From Pseudomonas hunanensis (lineage in GTDB: Bacteria; Pseudomonadota; Gammaproteobacteria; Pseudomonadales; Pseudomonadaceae): DNA of 64,000 nt. The notes under the pieces were generated by a model. It saw nothing but the letters and a program-made list of their open reading frames with translations. It ran no database searches and was not told the DNA's origin. Location: positions 32,882-96,881 of the forward strand of contig NZ_QJRC01000092.1 in assembly GCF_013393325.1 (NCBI RefSeq), written 5' to 3'. A program made the translations under genes and the position numbers. Below, piece after piece: positions 17,870 to 27,910 of this stretch (positions are counted from its first letter, which is position 1; every line of letters begins with the position of its first letter).

Positions 17870-20118
17870 TACGCCTGCGCACCGACGGCCTGCTGCGTCG
17901 CCTGCTGCTGTTCATCCTGCTGTTCAGCCTGTGCTTCACCGTGCTGGCCAGTGGCGTGCAGCTGTACATCGAGTACCGCCGCGAAATGCGTGACATAGAC
18001 GCACGCATGGCGTTGATCCGCGCCGGCTACCTGGCCAGCCTGGAGCGTAGCCTGTGGGACCTGGACGAGGCGCAGCTGGATGTGCAACTGCGCGGCCTGG
18101 TGGACTTTTCCGATGTGGCGCGGGTGCGCCTGGTCAGTGATGATTTCCAGTTGTTGCGCGGTGAGGCCGAAGCCACAGGGCCGCTGCGCATCGAGCGCTT
18201 CCCCCTTGATTATCAGCCACCCTCGGGGCCGCCCAGGCACCTGGGCGAGCTGGAAGTCAGCATCGACCTGGGGGCTGTGCACCGCCGGTTGTACGCCACA
18301 GGCCTTGCCAGCCTGCTGTGGATGGGCGTGTTTCTGTGCGGCCTGGCAGTGGCACTGTCGGGGCTGTTCTACCGCCTGGTCACCCGCCACCTGCAAGTGA
18401 TGGCCGAATTTGCCCGTCGTATTGGCGCCGGCCAGTGGCAGGAGCCGTTGCGCCTGGGGCGCCGACGTTCAGCGCGCCCCGATGAGATCGACACGGTGGC
18501 CAATGCCCTGGACGATATGCGCCGCGCCATCCTCAGCGATATCGAGCGCCGTGAGCGCGACCGCCTGGAGCTGCAGGGCAAGCGCGACGAATTGCAGGCC
18601 ATGGTCGAGCGGCGTACGGCCAGCCTGGCCCGCGCCAAGGACGAGGCCGAGGCTGCCAACCTGGCCAAGTCACGCTTCCTGGCGACCATGAGCCATGAAC
18701 TGCGCACGCCGCTCAACGGCATTCTGGGCATGGCCGAACTGCTGCGCGGCGGGCGCCTGGAGGCGGCCGACCGCCAGCGTGTCGAGGCCTTGTACAAAGC
18801 CGGCGAGGGCCTGCTGGCGATTCTCAACGAGGTGCTGTATTTCGCCCGGCTCGAAGAAGGCGAAAGCCGCGCCGAGCTGGTAGGTTTTTCCTTGCGCCAG
18901 TTGTGCCAGGAAGTGCTGGCGTTGCTCGAACCCATGGCCATGGAAAACGCCGACACCCTGCAACTGCATGTCGATGAGCAGTTGGCCGCGCACCAGCACG
19001 GCGCCGAGCAATACCTGCGCCAGGTGCTGAGCAACCTGCTGGCCAATGCCATCAAGTTCACCGAGCACGGCCAGGTACAGCTTACGGTGCAGGTGCTGGC
19101 CAGCAACGAACGCTCGCAGCGCCTGCGGTTGTCGGTCAGTGACAATGGCATCGGCATCGAGCCCGCCGTACAGGCGAAGATCTTCGACCGCTTCGTCCAG
19201 GCCAGCGAAACAGTGGCGCGTCGCTATGGCGGCACTGGCCTGGGCCTGGCGATCTGCAAGCACCTGGTGGAAAAACTGGGCGGCAGCATCGGCCTGGACA
19301 GTGTGCAAGGGCAGGGCAGTTGCTTCTGGTTCGAGCTCGACATGGCGCGCGGGCAGCCCGTGCCTGCGGGCTCACCTGCCCCTTTGTCCTTGCTCAGCCT
19401 GGATATCCTGGTGGTCGAGGACGTTGCGCTGAACCGCGAGGTGGCGGGTGGCCTGCTGCTGCGCGATGGCCACCGGGTGAGCTTTGCCGAAGACGCCGGG
19501 CAAGCCCTGCAGGCGTGTGCGCAGCGGCGCTTCGATCTGGTCTTGCTTGACGTGCACTTGCCGGGCATGAGCGGGGTGGAGTTGTGCCGACAGCTGCGTG
19601 CCTCGCCTGGCCCGAACCGCCACAGTCGGATCCTGGCACTGACGGCTGGCGTGCAGCCGGGGCAGGTATCGGGCTACCTGGATGCTGGCATGCAAGGGGT
19701 ACTGGCCAAGCCCTTGCGGCTGGACAACCTGCGCGAGGCGCTGGCCGAAGTAGCCTGCGGCGAAGTGACCAGCGCTGACGCAGACATGGACTGGTCACTG
19801 CTGGACACCCACCGCTCGCTGCTGGGCAAACAGAAGCTGCAAGGCCTGTTGAAGGTGCTGCGCCAATCACTGGAGCAGCATGCCACGGCGCTGGCCGAGG
19901 CGCTGCCGGCCCAGGACTTCACCGAAGTGCTGCACCTGGCCCATCGCCTGGCCGGTAGCTGCGATTCCTTGGGGTTCGCCGGGCTGGCAGCGCTGTTGCA
20001 TCGCCTGGAAGAGGCGGCCCGGCAGCAGGACATCGAGGCGATGCAAACCCTCGACGGGCCGCTGGCCACCCAGCTAAGTCAGGCCCGCGCCACGCTGGAA
20101 CAGCTGATCCAGAGCTGA
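17866..20118 (+). CDS. aruS: Hybrid sensor histidine kinase AruS with receiver and HPt domains
   Basis: This 750-residue protein starts with TM1 at about 12-34, a periplasmic sensor of about 110 residues, TM2 near 147-170 and HAMP near 170-225. The HisKA motif [10 protein letters not shown] has phospho-His277, followed by an ATPase domain with N and G boxes ([27 protein letters not shown]). A receiver with Asp562 ([11 protein letters not shown]) and an HPt domain with His693 ([10 protein letters not shown]) complete it. The chain H277 to D562 to H693 to AruR D53 is a full phosphorelay. It overlaps the binding-protein gene by ATGA. In P. aeruginosa, AruRS controls the arginine transaminase genes. 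Confidence 0.87.
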   Translation: MIRLRTDGLLRRLLLFILLFSLCFTVLASGVQLYIEYRREMRDIDARMALIRAGYLASLERSLWDLDEAQLDVQLRGLVDFSDVARVRLVSDDFQLLRGEAEATGPLRIERFPLDYQPPSGPPRHLGELEVSIDLGAVHRRLYATGLASLLWMGVFLCGLAVALSGLFYRLVTRHLQVMAEFARRIGAGQWQEPLRLGRRRSARPDEIDTVANALDDMRRAILSDIERRERDRLELQGKRDELQAMVERRTASLARAKDEAEAANLAKSRFLATMSHELRTPLNGILGMAELLRGGRLEAADRQRVEALYKAGEGLLAILNEVLYFARLEEGESRAELVGFSLRQLCQEVLALLEPMAMENADTLQLHVDEQLAAHQHGAEQYLRQVLSNLLANAIKFTEHGQVQLTVQVLASNERSQRLRLSVSDNGIGIEPAVQAKIFDRFVQASETVARRYGGTGLGLAICKHLVEKLGGSIGLDSVQGQGSCFWFELDMARGQPVPAGSPAPLSLLSLDILVVEDVALNREVAGGLLLRDGHRVSFAEDAGQALQACAQRRFDLVLLDVHLPGMSGVELCRQLRASPGPNRHSRILALTAGVQPGQVSGYLDAGMQGVLAKPLRLDNLREALAEVACGEVTSADADMDWSLLDTHRSLLGKQKLQGLLKVLRQSLEQHATALAEALPAQDFTEVLHLAHRLAGSCDSLGFAGLAALLHRLEEAARQQDIEAMQTLDGPLATQLSQARATLEQLIQS

Positions 20119-20120
20119 CG

Positions 20121-20180
20121 TACAAAAAACTTACGACTTTTTACATCTTCGATCCGTTCGTACAACGGCACCTTACATCC
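20121..20180. promoter_or_regulatory. Direct TTAC repeats, candidate AruR binding region
   Basis: The 196-bp gap before the permease contains TTACGAC (20131-20137) and TTACATC (20141-20147), whose starts are exactly 10 bp apart, then TTACATC again at 20173-20179. GTACAA occurs at 20120-20125 and 20160-20165. Head-to-tail half-sites one helical turn apart are the usual target of OmpR-family regulators, and aruR is two genes upstream. No protein data support it here. Confidence 0.5.
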
Positions 20181-20314
20181 GTTTCCAATAATCCATGGCA
20201 ACCGTGTTGCACGCGGTCCATGAGGCTTATTGGAGACAAGAATAATGACATGCCGTAGCGCTCAGCCCCTCCTTCGCACCGCCCCACGTGCCTGCCGCAA
20301 TGGCGAGGTGCGCC

Positions 20315-21721
20315 ATGACTGATACCGTTGAAAAAATCCAGCTCACCCGGGCCCTGAAAAGCCGGCACATCTTCATGCTGTCGCTTGGCGGAGTGATTGG
20401 CACCGGCCTGTTCATGGGCTCGGGCGTGACCATCAACCAGGGCGGGCCGGTGGGTGCGATCCTGGCCTACCTGGTCGCGGGTTTGCTGATGTACCTGGTG
20501 ATGGTCTGCCTGGGCGAACTGTCGGTGCAGATGCCGGTGTCCGGCTCGTTCCAGGCCCATGCCACCAAGTTCATCGGCCCGGCCACCGGCTTCATGATCG
20601 GCTGGGTGTACTGGATGAGTTGGGCCACTACGGTGGGCCTGGAGTTCACCGCCGCCGGCATGCTGATGACCCGCTGGTTCCCGGACGTGCCGATCTGGTA
20701 CTGGTCGGCACTGTTCGTGGTGGTGCTGTTCGGCCTCAATGCCCTGGCCACTCGCGCGTTTGGTGAAGCCGAGTACTGGTTCTCGGGCATCAAAGTGGCG
20801 ACCATCCTTGGTTTCATCATCATCGGCCTGCTGGTGATCTTCGGTGCCATCCCGTTGACCAGCGGGGCGCCGGCGCCGATGCTGGACAACCTGGTGGGCG
20901 AGTCGCTGTTCCCCCACGGCCTGTCGGCGGTGTTCGCGGTGATGATGACGGTGGTCTATGCCTTCCAGGGCTGTGAAATCATGGGCGTGGCGGCCGGCGA
21001 GACCGAGCACCCGGAAAAGAGCATCCCGCGGGCGGTGCGCAACGTGGTGTTCCGCGTGCTGATCTTCTACGTGCTGGCGATTGCGGTGCTGTCGGCCATC
21101 GTGCCGTACGAGCAGGCTGGCCTGATGGAAAGCCCGTTCGTGCAGGTGTTCGACATGGTCGGCATCCCGTTTGCTGCCGACGTGATGAACTTCGTCATCC
21201 TCACCGCCATTCTTTCGGTGGGCAACTCCGGGCTGTATGCCTCTACGCGCATTCTCTGGGCCATGTCCAAGAGCGGCATGGCGCCGAAAAGCCTGTCGCC
21301 ACTGAGCAAGCGCGGCGTGCCGCTGCGGGCGCTGAGCATCACCCTGTGCTTTGCGCTGATCTCGCTGATGACCAGCTTCATTGCCGCCGACACGCTGTTC
21401 ATGGTGCTGATGGCGGTGAGCGGCATGTCCGGTACCGTGACCTGGATCGTCATCGCCCTGGCGCAGTATCGCTTCCGCAAAGCCTACCTGCGTGACGGTG
21501 GGCAGTTGCAGGACCTGAAGTACAGGGCGCCGCTGTATCCGTTGGTGCCGCTGCTGTGCATCACCCTGTGCAGCTCGCTGTTCGTGTTCCTGGCATTGGA
21601 TGAAACCCAGCGGCCGTCGCTTTACTGGGGCTTTGGCTTCATTGCCCTGTGCTATGCGGCGTACTACTTCGTCAATCGTCGCCGGCAAGGGGCATTCGAG
21701 CCTAGCGTCCCTGGCGTCTGA
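20315..21721 (+). CDS. Amino acid permease (APC superfamily) of the ATA locus
   Basis: The 468-residue protein has about 12 membrane segments. The AAT-family opening GGVIGTGLFMGSG at about 26-38 binds substrate backbone groups; PVSGSFQAHATKFIGPATGF and the FQGCEIMGVAAGETEHPEKSIPRAV loop are family landmarks. The ATG at 20315 follows GAGGTG. The sequence is closest in feel to LysP/S-methylmethionine-type permeases. Position between aruRS and the ATA enzymes points to a basic amino acid (arginine or lysine, either enantiomer), as for the permease at the same place in P. aeruginosa. Confidence 0.85.
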   Translation: MTDTVEKIQLTRALKSRHIFMLSLGGVIGTGLFMGSGVTINQGGPVGAILAYLVAGLLMYLVMVCLGELSVQMPVSGSFQAHATKFIGPATGFMIGWVYWMSWATTVGLEFTAAGMLMTRWFPDVPIWYWSALFVVVLFGLNALATRAFGEAEYWFSGIKVATILGFIIIGLLVIFGAIPLTSGAPAPMLDNLVGESLFPHGLSAVFAVMMTVVYAFQGCEIMGVAAGETEHPEKSIPRAVRNVVFRVLIFYVLAIAVLSAIVPYEQAGLMESPFVQVFDMVGIPFAADVMNFVILTAILSVGNSGLYASTRILWAMSKSGMAPKSLSPLSKRGVPLRALSITLCFALISLMTSFIAADTLFMVLMAVSGMSGTVTWIVIALAQYRFRKAYLRDGGQLQDLKYRAPLYPLVPLLCITLCSSLFVFLALDETQRPSLYWGFGFIALCYAAYYFVNRRRQGAFEPSVPGV

Positions 21722-21768
21722 GTCCGTAGCTCGTGGTTGGTAAGTGTACGTCGCTGCATGTTGGTCGC

Positions 21769-22003
21769 CTGTGAGATCGAGCGCCGCCCGCGCGGCGCAT
21801 CGCGAGCTGCGCTCGCTCCTACGTTTGTTTCGGGCCAATTATGCCTGTGGAATTTGCGTGCGAACGCCTTGGCGCATGGCGCGATATCGCGTCGTATAAA
21901 CAAGGCGGTCGCGCGCGTCTGTCACAGGCGATATTGGCCCGAAACAAACGTAGGAGCGAGCGCAGCTCGCGATGCGCCGCGCGGGCGGCGCTCGATCTCA
22001 CAG
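21769..22003. repeat. Large perfect inverted repeat (REPIN/MITE-like)
   Basis: The arms 21769-21839 and 21933-22003 are 71 nt long and, base by base, perfect reverse complements. The 93-bp spacer starts with an imperfect continuation of the arms (CCTGTG against CACAGG) and contains the palindrome CGCGATATCGCG. Each arm holds a REP-like core (GAGCTGCGCTCGCTCCTACG) of a type different from the REP pairs at 14677 and 38973. The element fills most of the 433-bp gap between the permease and the enoyl-CoA hydratase gene, and no gene is visible there. Confidence 0.92.
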
Positions 22004-22154
22004 ACCCTGAAAATGCAAAGGCAAAAACCAGCTGTGTAACACCGAAAACCGAGTTGTGCGAAGTTGTAACAGCCCATCCCGCCTTGTTGAACACTCGTTT
22101 AGTATCTCCCTCATCAAGTCCTCCCCAAACCATCACAACAACACCGAGGCCCCC

Positions 22155-22949
22155 ATGACCACCCCGTCGTCGTCACTGTTGAGCAACGTCGAAGCCGGCG
22201 TTGCCTGGATCACCCTCAACCGCCCCGAGCAGCGCAACGCGCTGGATATCCCAACCCTCAAGCAACTGCATGCCTTGCTCGACAGCCATAACGGCGACCC
22301 GGCGGTACGCGTGGTGGTACTCACCGGCAGCGGGCGCAGTTTCTGCGCCGGCGCCGACCTGGCCGAATGGGCTGCCGCCGAAGCCGCAGGCACCCTGGAA
22401 AGCTACGGCTGGACCGAAACCGCCCATGCTCTGATGTTGCGCCTGCACAGCCTCGCCAAACCCACCATCGCCGCCATCAACGGCACCGCCGTGGGCGGTG
22501 GCATGGACCTCAGCCTGTGCTGCGACCTGCGCATCGCCGCCGCCTCGGCGCGTTTCAAGGCCGGCTACACCAGCATGGGCTACAGCCCCGATGCCGGCGC
22601 CAGCTGGCACCTGCCACGGCTGATCGGCAGCGAGCAGGCCAAGCGTTTGTTGTTCCTCGATGAACTGTGGGGCGCCGAGCGCGCCCTGGCGGCTGGGCTG
22701 GTCAGTGAAGTCTGTGCCGACGAGCAACTGCCCGCCGTGGCCGCCGAGTTGGCCGGGCGCCTGGCCTGCGGCCCGACCTTCGCCTTTGCGCAGACCAAGC
22801 AACTGATGCGTGACAGCGCCCGGCGCACCCTGGCCGAGCAGCTGGAAGCCGAGCGCCACGCCGGCCTGTTGTGCGGCCGCAGCCAGGATGGCGTCGAGGC
22901 GCTGCAAGCCTCGGTTGAACGCCGCGCCCCCCGTTTCATCGGCCAGTAA
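22155..22949 (+). CDS. Enoyl-CoA hydratase/isomerase of the ATA locus
   Basis: The 264-residue crotonase has NRPEQRNALDIPTL near 24, the oxyanion-hole segment FCAGADLAEW near 65, AAINGTAVGGGMDLSLCCDLRIA near 112, and the region GYTSMGYSPDAGASWHLPRL where hydratases carry catalytic acids. I chose the ATG at 22155 behind GAGG. It begins a run of tightly spaced genes with an acyl-CoA dehydrogenase and an acyl-CoA ligase. A gene of this type sits beside aruI/aruH in P. aeruginosa too. A role in CoA-dependent breakdown of 4-guanidinobutyrate or a related acid is inferred. Confidence 0.86.
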   Translation: MTTPSSSLLSNVEAGVAWITLNRPEQRNALDIPTLKQLHALLDSHNGDPAVRVVVLTGSGRSFCAGADLAEWAAAEAAGTLESYGWTETAHALMLRLHSLAKPTIAAINGTAVGGGMDLSLCCDLRIAAASARFKAGYTSMGYSPDAGASWHLPRLIGSEQAKRLLFLDELWGAERALAAGLVSEVCADEQLPAVAAELAGRLACGPTFAFAQTKQLMRDSARRTLAEQLEAERHAGLLCGRSQDGVEALQASVERRAPRFIGQ

Positions 22950-22981
22950 CCCGATACCGACCCTGACCAGGACCTTCGCAG

Positions 22982-24142
22982 ATGAATTTCCAACTGACCC
23001 AAGAACAAGAAATGTTGGTGGAAGCGGTACGCAGCTTTGTCGCCAAAGAGCTGCTGCCCCATGAGGAAGCGGTGGACCGCGCCGATGCCGTGTCACCCGA
23101 GCTGGCCGCACAGATCCGCGGCAAGGCCATCGCCGCTGGGTTCTATGCCTTCAACATGCCCGAGGAAGTCGGTGGCGGCGGCCTGGACTACTTGTCTCAG
23201 GCGTTGATCGAGCGTGAGCTGTCCAAGGTGTCCTGGGCCCTGCATGTATTTGTCGCACGGCCGTCGAAAATTCTCATGGCCTGCAAGGATGAGCAGATCA
23301 ACGACTACCTGCTGCCCTGCGTGCAGGGCGAGAAAACAGACTGTTTCGCCCTCACCGAACCGGGCGCCGGCTCCGATGCCAACGCCATCAAGACCCGCGC
23401 CGTGCGCCAGGGCGATGACTTTGTCATCAACGGCAGCAAGCACTTCATCAGCCACGCCGGCCACGCCGATTTCGCCATTGTCTTCGCGGTCACCGACACC
23501 TACGAGCACAACGGGCGCAAGCGCAATGCGGTCACGGCGTTGCTGGTGGACCGTGGTACGCCGGGCATGACCATCCGCCGTGGCCCCAAATGCGTCAGCA
23601 ACCGTGGCTACCACACCTACGAACTGTTCTTCGACGACTGCCGGGTGCCGGCCAGCAAGGTACTGGGCGAGGTTGGCAAGGGCTGGGAAGTGGCCAACGC
23701 CTGGCTTACCGCAGGCCGGGTGATGGTCGCCGCCAACTGCGTGGGCCAGGCCCAGCGCGCACTCGACCTGTCGCTGCAATGGGCCGCCGACCGTAAGCAA
23801 TTCGGCCAGGCCATTGGCAGCTACCAGGGTGTGTCGTTCAAGTTGGCCGACATGGCCACGCAGATTCGCGCCGCCGAGATGCTCACCCTGCACACTGCCT
23901 GGAAGATGGACCAGGGCAGCATGACCGATGGCGAGGCCGGCATGGCCAAGCTGTTTGCCAGCGAAGTGCTGGGCAAGGTGGCCGACGAAGCCGTGCAGAT
24001 ATTTGGCGGTATGGGCCTTATGGACGAAGGGCCGGTCGAGCGCATCTGGCGCAATGCGCGTATCGAACGCATCTGGGAGGGCACCTCGGAAATCCAGCGG
24101 CACATCATCGCCCGCGAACTGCTGCGCCCGCTGCTGCGCTGA
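22982..24142 (+). CDS. Acyl-CoA dehydrogenase of the ATA locus
   Basis: The 386-residue enzyme has signature 1 CFALTEPGAGSDANAIKT (about 120) and the second signature QIFGGMGLMDEGPVERIWRNARI (about 335), followed by IWEGTSEIQRHIIARELL at the C-terminus, all typical FAD-dependent acyl-CoA dehydrogenase elements. The gene begins 32 bp after the hydratase and ends 16 bp before the CoA ligase. Together the three would activate an acid, desaturate it and hydrate it; the acid is unknown but an arginine-derived guanidino acid fits the place. Confidence 0.88.
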   Translation: MNFQLTQEQEMLVEAVRSFVAKELLPHEEAVDRADAVSPELAAQIRGKAIAAGFYAFNMPEEVGGGGLDYLSQALIERELSKVSWALHVFVARPSKILMACKDEQINDYLLPCVQGEKTDCFALTEPGAGSDANAIKTRAVRQGDDFVINGSKHFISHAGHADFAIVFAVTDTYEHNGRKRNAVTALLVDRGTPGMTIRRGPKCVSNRGYHTYELFFDDCRVPASKVLGEVGKGWEVANAWLTAGRVMVAANCVGQAQRALDLSLQWAADRKQFGQAIGSYQGVSFKLADMATQIRAAEMLTLHTAWKMDQGSMTDGEAGMAKLFASEVLGKVADEAVQIFGGMGLMDEGPVERIWRNARIERIWEGTSEIQRHIIARELLRPLLR

Positions 24143-24158
24143 GCGCCTGGAGAACCCC

Positions 24159-26276
24159 ATGTCGCAATCGATTCGTGACAACCTCAAGCGCCTGTTGGCG
24201 CCCCGGCACCTGGCCTTCGTCGGCGGGCGCAGCATGGCTCGGGCGCTCAAGCGCTGCGCCGAAGGTGGCTTTGGCGGCGAGCTGTTTCTGGTCAACCCAC
24301 AGCATGAAAGCCTCGAAGGCATCCCCTGCGTGGCACGGGTGGCCGACTTGCCTTATGCCCCGGACGCTGTGTTCATCGCCACCAACCGCGAACTGACCTT
24401 GCAGTGCGTTGCCGAGCTGGCCGCACGCGGCGCCGGTGGCGCCATCTGCTATGCCTCGGGCTTTGCCGAAAGCGGTGAGGAGGGGCGCCAGCTGCAGCAG
24501 CGCCTGCTCGACGCCGCCGGCAACATGGCCTTGCTCGGCCCCAACTGCTACGGCCTGCTCGACTACCTGCATGGCGCCGCCCTGTGGCCGGTCGCGCATG
24601 GCGGCCAGCAGGTGGAGAAAGGCGTGGCGATCCTCACGCAAAGTGGCAACTTTGCCTACAACCTGTCCATGAGCGACCGCTCACTGCCGGTAGCCTACAT
24701 GGCCTCGGTCGGCAACCAGGCACAACTGGGCGTGGCCGAGCTGATGGACGTGCTGCTCGATGACCCACGGGTAACGGCCATCGGGCTGCACCTGGAAGGC
24801 TTGAAGAACGTGCCGGGTTTTGCCCGCGCCGCCTACAAGGCGTTGCAGCAGGGCATACCGATCATTGCCCTGAAGACAGGCGTGTCGCAGATCGGCGCTG
24901 AACTGGCGCTGAGCCACACCAGCTCGTTGTCCGGCTCCGACGCCCTGTACGACAGCCTGTTCCAACGCTTGGGTGTAATCCGCGTCAGCGGCCCGGTGAG
25001 CTTTGTCGAAACGCTCAAGGCAGCCGCTTGCGGGCGCTTGCCCGCAGACGGCGAACTCATCGCGCTGGCCTGTTCAGGTGGCGATGCTGGCCTGATCGCC
25101 GATTATGCCGAACGCAACCAACTGCACCTGCCGAAACTTGAACAAGGGCAGGTGACGGCGCTGGCCGAGGTGCTACCGGCATATGCCAACCTGGTCAACC
25201 CATTGGATTTCACCACTGCCATCTGGGGCGATGAAGCGGCCTTGCAACGCATGCTCGACAGCACCCTGAGCGGCGCAGCGGGTGCGGCCATGCTGGTGCT
25301 GGACTACCCGGCGGCGTTCACCGGTGAACGCAAGGAGTGCGACCTGCTGCTGGGGCTGTACAGCGATGCCCTCGAACGCCACGGCAAAATCGGTTTCGTC
25401 ACCTCGGCATTCCCCGAACTTCTGCTTGCCAGCGCGCGCGAGCGCCTGCATGCACGGGGCATTGCGGCCCTGCAGGGCGTGGAAGATGGCCTGGCGGCCT
25501 GGGGCCGCATCGTCGCCTACCAACGCAACCGCCAGCGTTTGCTGGAGCAGGGCGAGGCCGCACGCATGCCGTTGTGCCCGCAGGCCCTTGCGGGCGAAAG
25601 CCGGCTGCTGGACGAATGGCAATCCAAGCAAGCCCTGCGCGCCTTCGGTTTGCCCGTGCCAGCGGGTGTGCTGAGTACACCCGAGCGTGCCGTGGCAGAC
25701 GCTGCCGGCGTGGGGTACCCGCTGGTACTCAAGGCGGTCAGCGCACAGCTGCCGCACAAGACCGAGGCCGGTGCGGTGGCGCTGAACCTGCGCGATGCCG
25801 CTGCCCTGGACGCCGCACTGGTGCAGATGCGCCAGCGCATCGCTGCCTACGCCCCGCAGGTCGCGTTTGATCAAGTGTTGCTCGAACCCATGGCCGAGGC
25901 GCCCTTGGCCGAGTTGATTGTCGGCATCAAGCGTGAACCCGACTTTGCCCTTGCCCTGATAATCGGCGCCGGCGGCGTGCTGGTCGAACTGCTCAAGGAC
26001 AGTGCCAGCCTGTTGCTGCCTACCACCGACAGCGCCATCCGCACCGTACTGCTGAACCTGCGCAGTGCCACCCTGCTGCAAGGCTTCCGTGGCCGCCCGG
26101 CCGCCGACCTCGACGCCTTGGTCGCGGCCATTCGTGCAGTGGCTGACTACGCCTGTGAGAACGCCGGGCAACTGCTTGAGCTGGATGTGAACCCATTGAT
26201 GGTCGGTGCCCACGGCACCACCGCGGTCGATGCGCTGATCCGCCTCGGCCAGGCGCAAGGAGAACGACATGAATGA
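24159..26276 (+). CDS. ADP-forming acyl-CoA ligase (acetate-CoA ligase/succinyl-CoA synthetase-like fusion)
   Basis: This 705-residue single-chain protein begins with a CoA-binding Rossmann domain (HLAFVGGRSMARAL near 15, LLGPNCYGLLDY near 125) and two succinyl-CoA ligase-like flavodoxin domains. The second contains SHTSSLSGSDALYD, whose His is the expected phospho-His, and an ATP-grasp domain follows from about 480 (YPLVLKAVSAQLPHKTEAGAV). The ATG at 24159 follows GGAG. The class makes acyl-CoA from acid, CoA and ATP with ADP release. Its 3' end overlaps aruI by 8 bp, which argues that it serves the same pathway. Confidence 0.86.
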   Translation: MSQSIRDNLKRLLAPRHLAFVGGRSMARALKRCAEGGFGGELFLVNPQHESLEGIPCVARVADLPYAPDAVFIATNRELTLQCVAELAARGAGGAICYASGFAESGEEGRQLQQRLLDAAGNMALLGPNCYGLLDYLHGAALWPVAHGGQQVEKGVAILTQSGNFAYNLSMSDRSLPVAYMASVGNQAQLGVAELMDVLLDDPRVTAIGLHLEGLKNVPGFARAAYKALQQGIPIIALKTGVSQIGAELALSHTSSLSGSDALYDSLFQRLGVIRVSGPVSFVETLKAAACGRLPADGELIALACSGGDAGLIADYAERNQLHLPKLEQGQVTALAEVLPAYANLVNPLDFTTAIWGDEAALQRMLDSTLSGAAGAAMLVLDYPAAFTGERKECDLLLGLYSDALERHGKIGFVTSAFPELLLASARERLHARGIAALQGVEDGLAAWGRIVAYQRNRQRLLEQGEAARMPLCPQALAGESRLLDEWQSKQALRAFGLPVPAGVLSTPERAVADAAGVGYPLVLKAVSAQLPHKTEAGAVALNLRDAAALDAALVQMRQRIAAYAPQVAFDQVLLEPMAEAPLAELIVGIKREPDFALALIIGAGGVLVELLKDSASLLLPTTDSAIRTVLLNLRSATLLQGFRGRPAADLDALVAAIRAVADYACENAGQLLELDVNPLMVGAHGTTAVDALIRLGQAQGERHE

Positions 26277-27876
26277 GCTGACCCTGACCGCCGGCCAGGC
26301 ACTGGTGCGCCTGCTGGCCAACTACGGCGTACAGACCGTGTTCGGCATCCCTGGGGTGCACACCCTGGAGCTGTACCGAGGCTTGCCGGGCAGTGGCATC
26401 CGCCACGTGCTGACCCGTCACGAGCAGGGCGCCGGTTTCATGGCTGACGGCTATGCGCGGGTGAGCGGCAAGCCGGGGGTGTGCTTCGTCATCACCGGCC
26501 CGGGTGTGACCAACGCCGCCACCGCCATCGGTCAAGCCTATGCCGACTCGGTACCAATGCTGGTGATTTCGAGCGTCAACCACACCGCCAGCCTGGGCAA
26601 GGGCTGGGGTTGCCTGCATGAAACCCAGGACCAGCGTGCCATGACTGCGCCGATCACCGCGTTTTCGGCTGTGGCCTTGCGCGGCGACGACCTGCCCGAA
26701 TTGATCGCCCGCGCCTGGGCTGTGTTCGACAGCGAACGGCCACGCCCGGTGCATATCTCGGTGCCGCTGGACGTGCTGGCGGCGCGCGTCAGCCGTGACT
26801 GGAGCGATGAGGTGGTGCGCCGCCCTGCGCGTGGCCAGCCGTGCCGCGAAACCCTCGACCAGGCTGCCCTGAAACTGGCCACGGCCAAGCGGCCCATGAT
26901 CATCGCCGGTGGCGGTGCGTTGCACGCGGCCGAGCAGTTGGCGCAGTTGAGCGCCCGGCTGGCGGCACCGGTGTTCACCAGCGTGGCCGGCAAGGGCCTG
27001 CTGCCACCGCAGGCTCCCCTGAATGCGGGGGCCAGCCTGTGCGTGGAACCTGGCTGGCAGTTGATCAGCCAGGCCGATGTGGTGCTGGCGGTAGGCACCG
27101 AGATGGCCGACACCGACTTCTGGCGCGAACGCTTGCCGATCACGGGCGAATTGCTGCGGGTGGACATCGACCCGCGCAAGTTCAACGATTTCTATCCCTG
27201 TGCCATTGCCCTGCTGGGAGACGCCCGGCAAACCCTGGCCGGCTTGCTGGAGCACCTGCCAGCACTCCAGCGCGACCCTGCCCAGGCCAGCGAGGCGGTA
27301 GCCAACCTGCGCCAGGCCATCCGCAATGGGCATGCACCGTTGCAGGCGACCCACCAGGCCATTCTGGACCGCATTGCCGCCGTACTACCCGACAATGCCT
27401 TCATCAGCAGTGACATGACCCAGCTGGCCTACACCGGCAATTACGCCTTCGCCAGCCGGGCGCCACGCAGCTGGCTGCACCCCACCGGCTACGGCACCCT
27501 CGGTTATGGCCTGCCAGCCGGCATCGGCGGCATGTTCGCCACCGACCACCGCCCCGGCCTGGTGCTGGTGGGCGACGGCGGCTTCCTCTACACCGCCCAG
27601 GAGCTGGCCCCGGCGGTCGAAGAACTTCAGCGGCCGTTGGTGGTGTTGCTGTGGAACAATGACGCCCTTGGCCAGATCCGCGACGATATGCTCGGCCTGG
27701 ATATCGAGCCGGTCGGCGTGCTGCCACGCAACCCGGACTTCATCGGCCTGGCCCGCGCCTTCGGTTGCACAGTGCACCAGCCACGCGACCTGGACGCGCT
27801 GCAGGCCGACCTGGCCAGTGGCTTCGCCACCCCAGGCGTGACCTTCATCGAACTCAAACACACCTGCGTCTGCTAA
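26269..27876 (+). CDS. aruI: 2-ketoarginine (5-guanidino-2-oxopentanoate) decarboxylase AruI
   Basis: The 535-residue thiamin diphosphate enzyme belongs to the acetolactate synthase-like family. The N-terminal Pyr domain has the catalytic Glu in LTRHEQGAGFMADGYAR (about residue 48), and the PP domain has GDGGFLYTAQELAPAV and ends in NN (about 435-462), the ThDP/Mg motif. It converts 2-ketoarginine to 4-guanidinobutyraldehyde plus CO2 in the arginine transaminase pathway. Generic annotation would call it acetolactate synthase; the neighbouring aruH, racemase and aruRS favour AruI. Confidence 0.87.
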   Translation: MNELTLTAGQALVRLLANYGVQTVFGIPGVHTLELYRGLPGSGIRHVLTRHEQGAGFMADGYARVSGKPGVCFVITGPGVTNAATAIGQAYADSVPMLVISSVNHTASLGKGWGCLHETQDQRAMTAPITAFSAVALRGDDLPELIARAWAVFDSERPRPVHISVPLDVLAARVSRDWSDEVVRRPARGQPCRETLDQAALKLATAKRPMIIAGGGALHAAEQLAQLSARLAAPVFTSVAGKGLLPPQAPLNAGASLCVEPGWQLISQADVVLAVGTEMADTDFWRERLPITGELLRVDIDPRKFNDFYPCAIALLGDARQTLAGLLEHLPALQRDPAQASEAVANLRQAIRNGHAPLQATHQAILDRIAAVLPDNAFISSDMTQLAYTGNYAFASRAPRSWLHPTGYGTLGYGLPAGIGGMFATDHRPGLVLVGDGGFLYTAQELAPAVEELQRPLVVLLWNNDALGQIRDDMLGLDIEPVGVLPRNPDFIGLARAFGCTVHQPRDLDALQADLASGFATPGVTFIELKHTCVC

Positions 27877-27910
27877 GGCGCGCACAACGACAAGAACCAG
27901 AGTGAACACC

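Noticed and set aside
20141..21838. Minus-strand open frame of 565 codons over the amino acid permease
   Set aside because: The plus strand encodes a clear permease; the antisense translation is Arg/His/Gln-rich and typical of GC-rich shadow frames.
26269..27876. Calling this gene acetolactate synthase (ilvB)
   Set aside because: It has no regulatory subunit gene or ilv neighbours, and sits with aruH, the racemase and aruRS.
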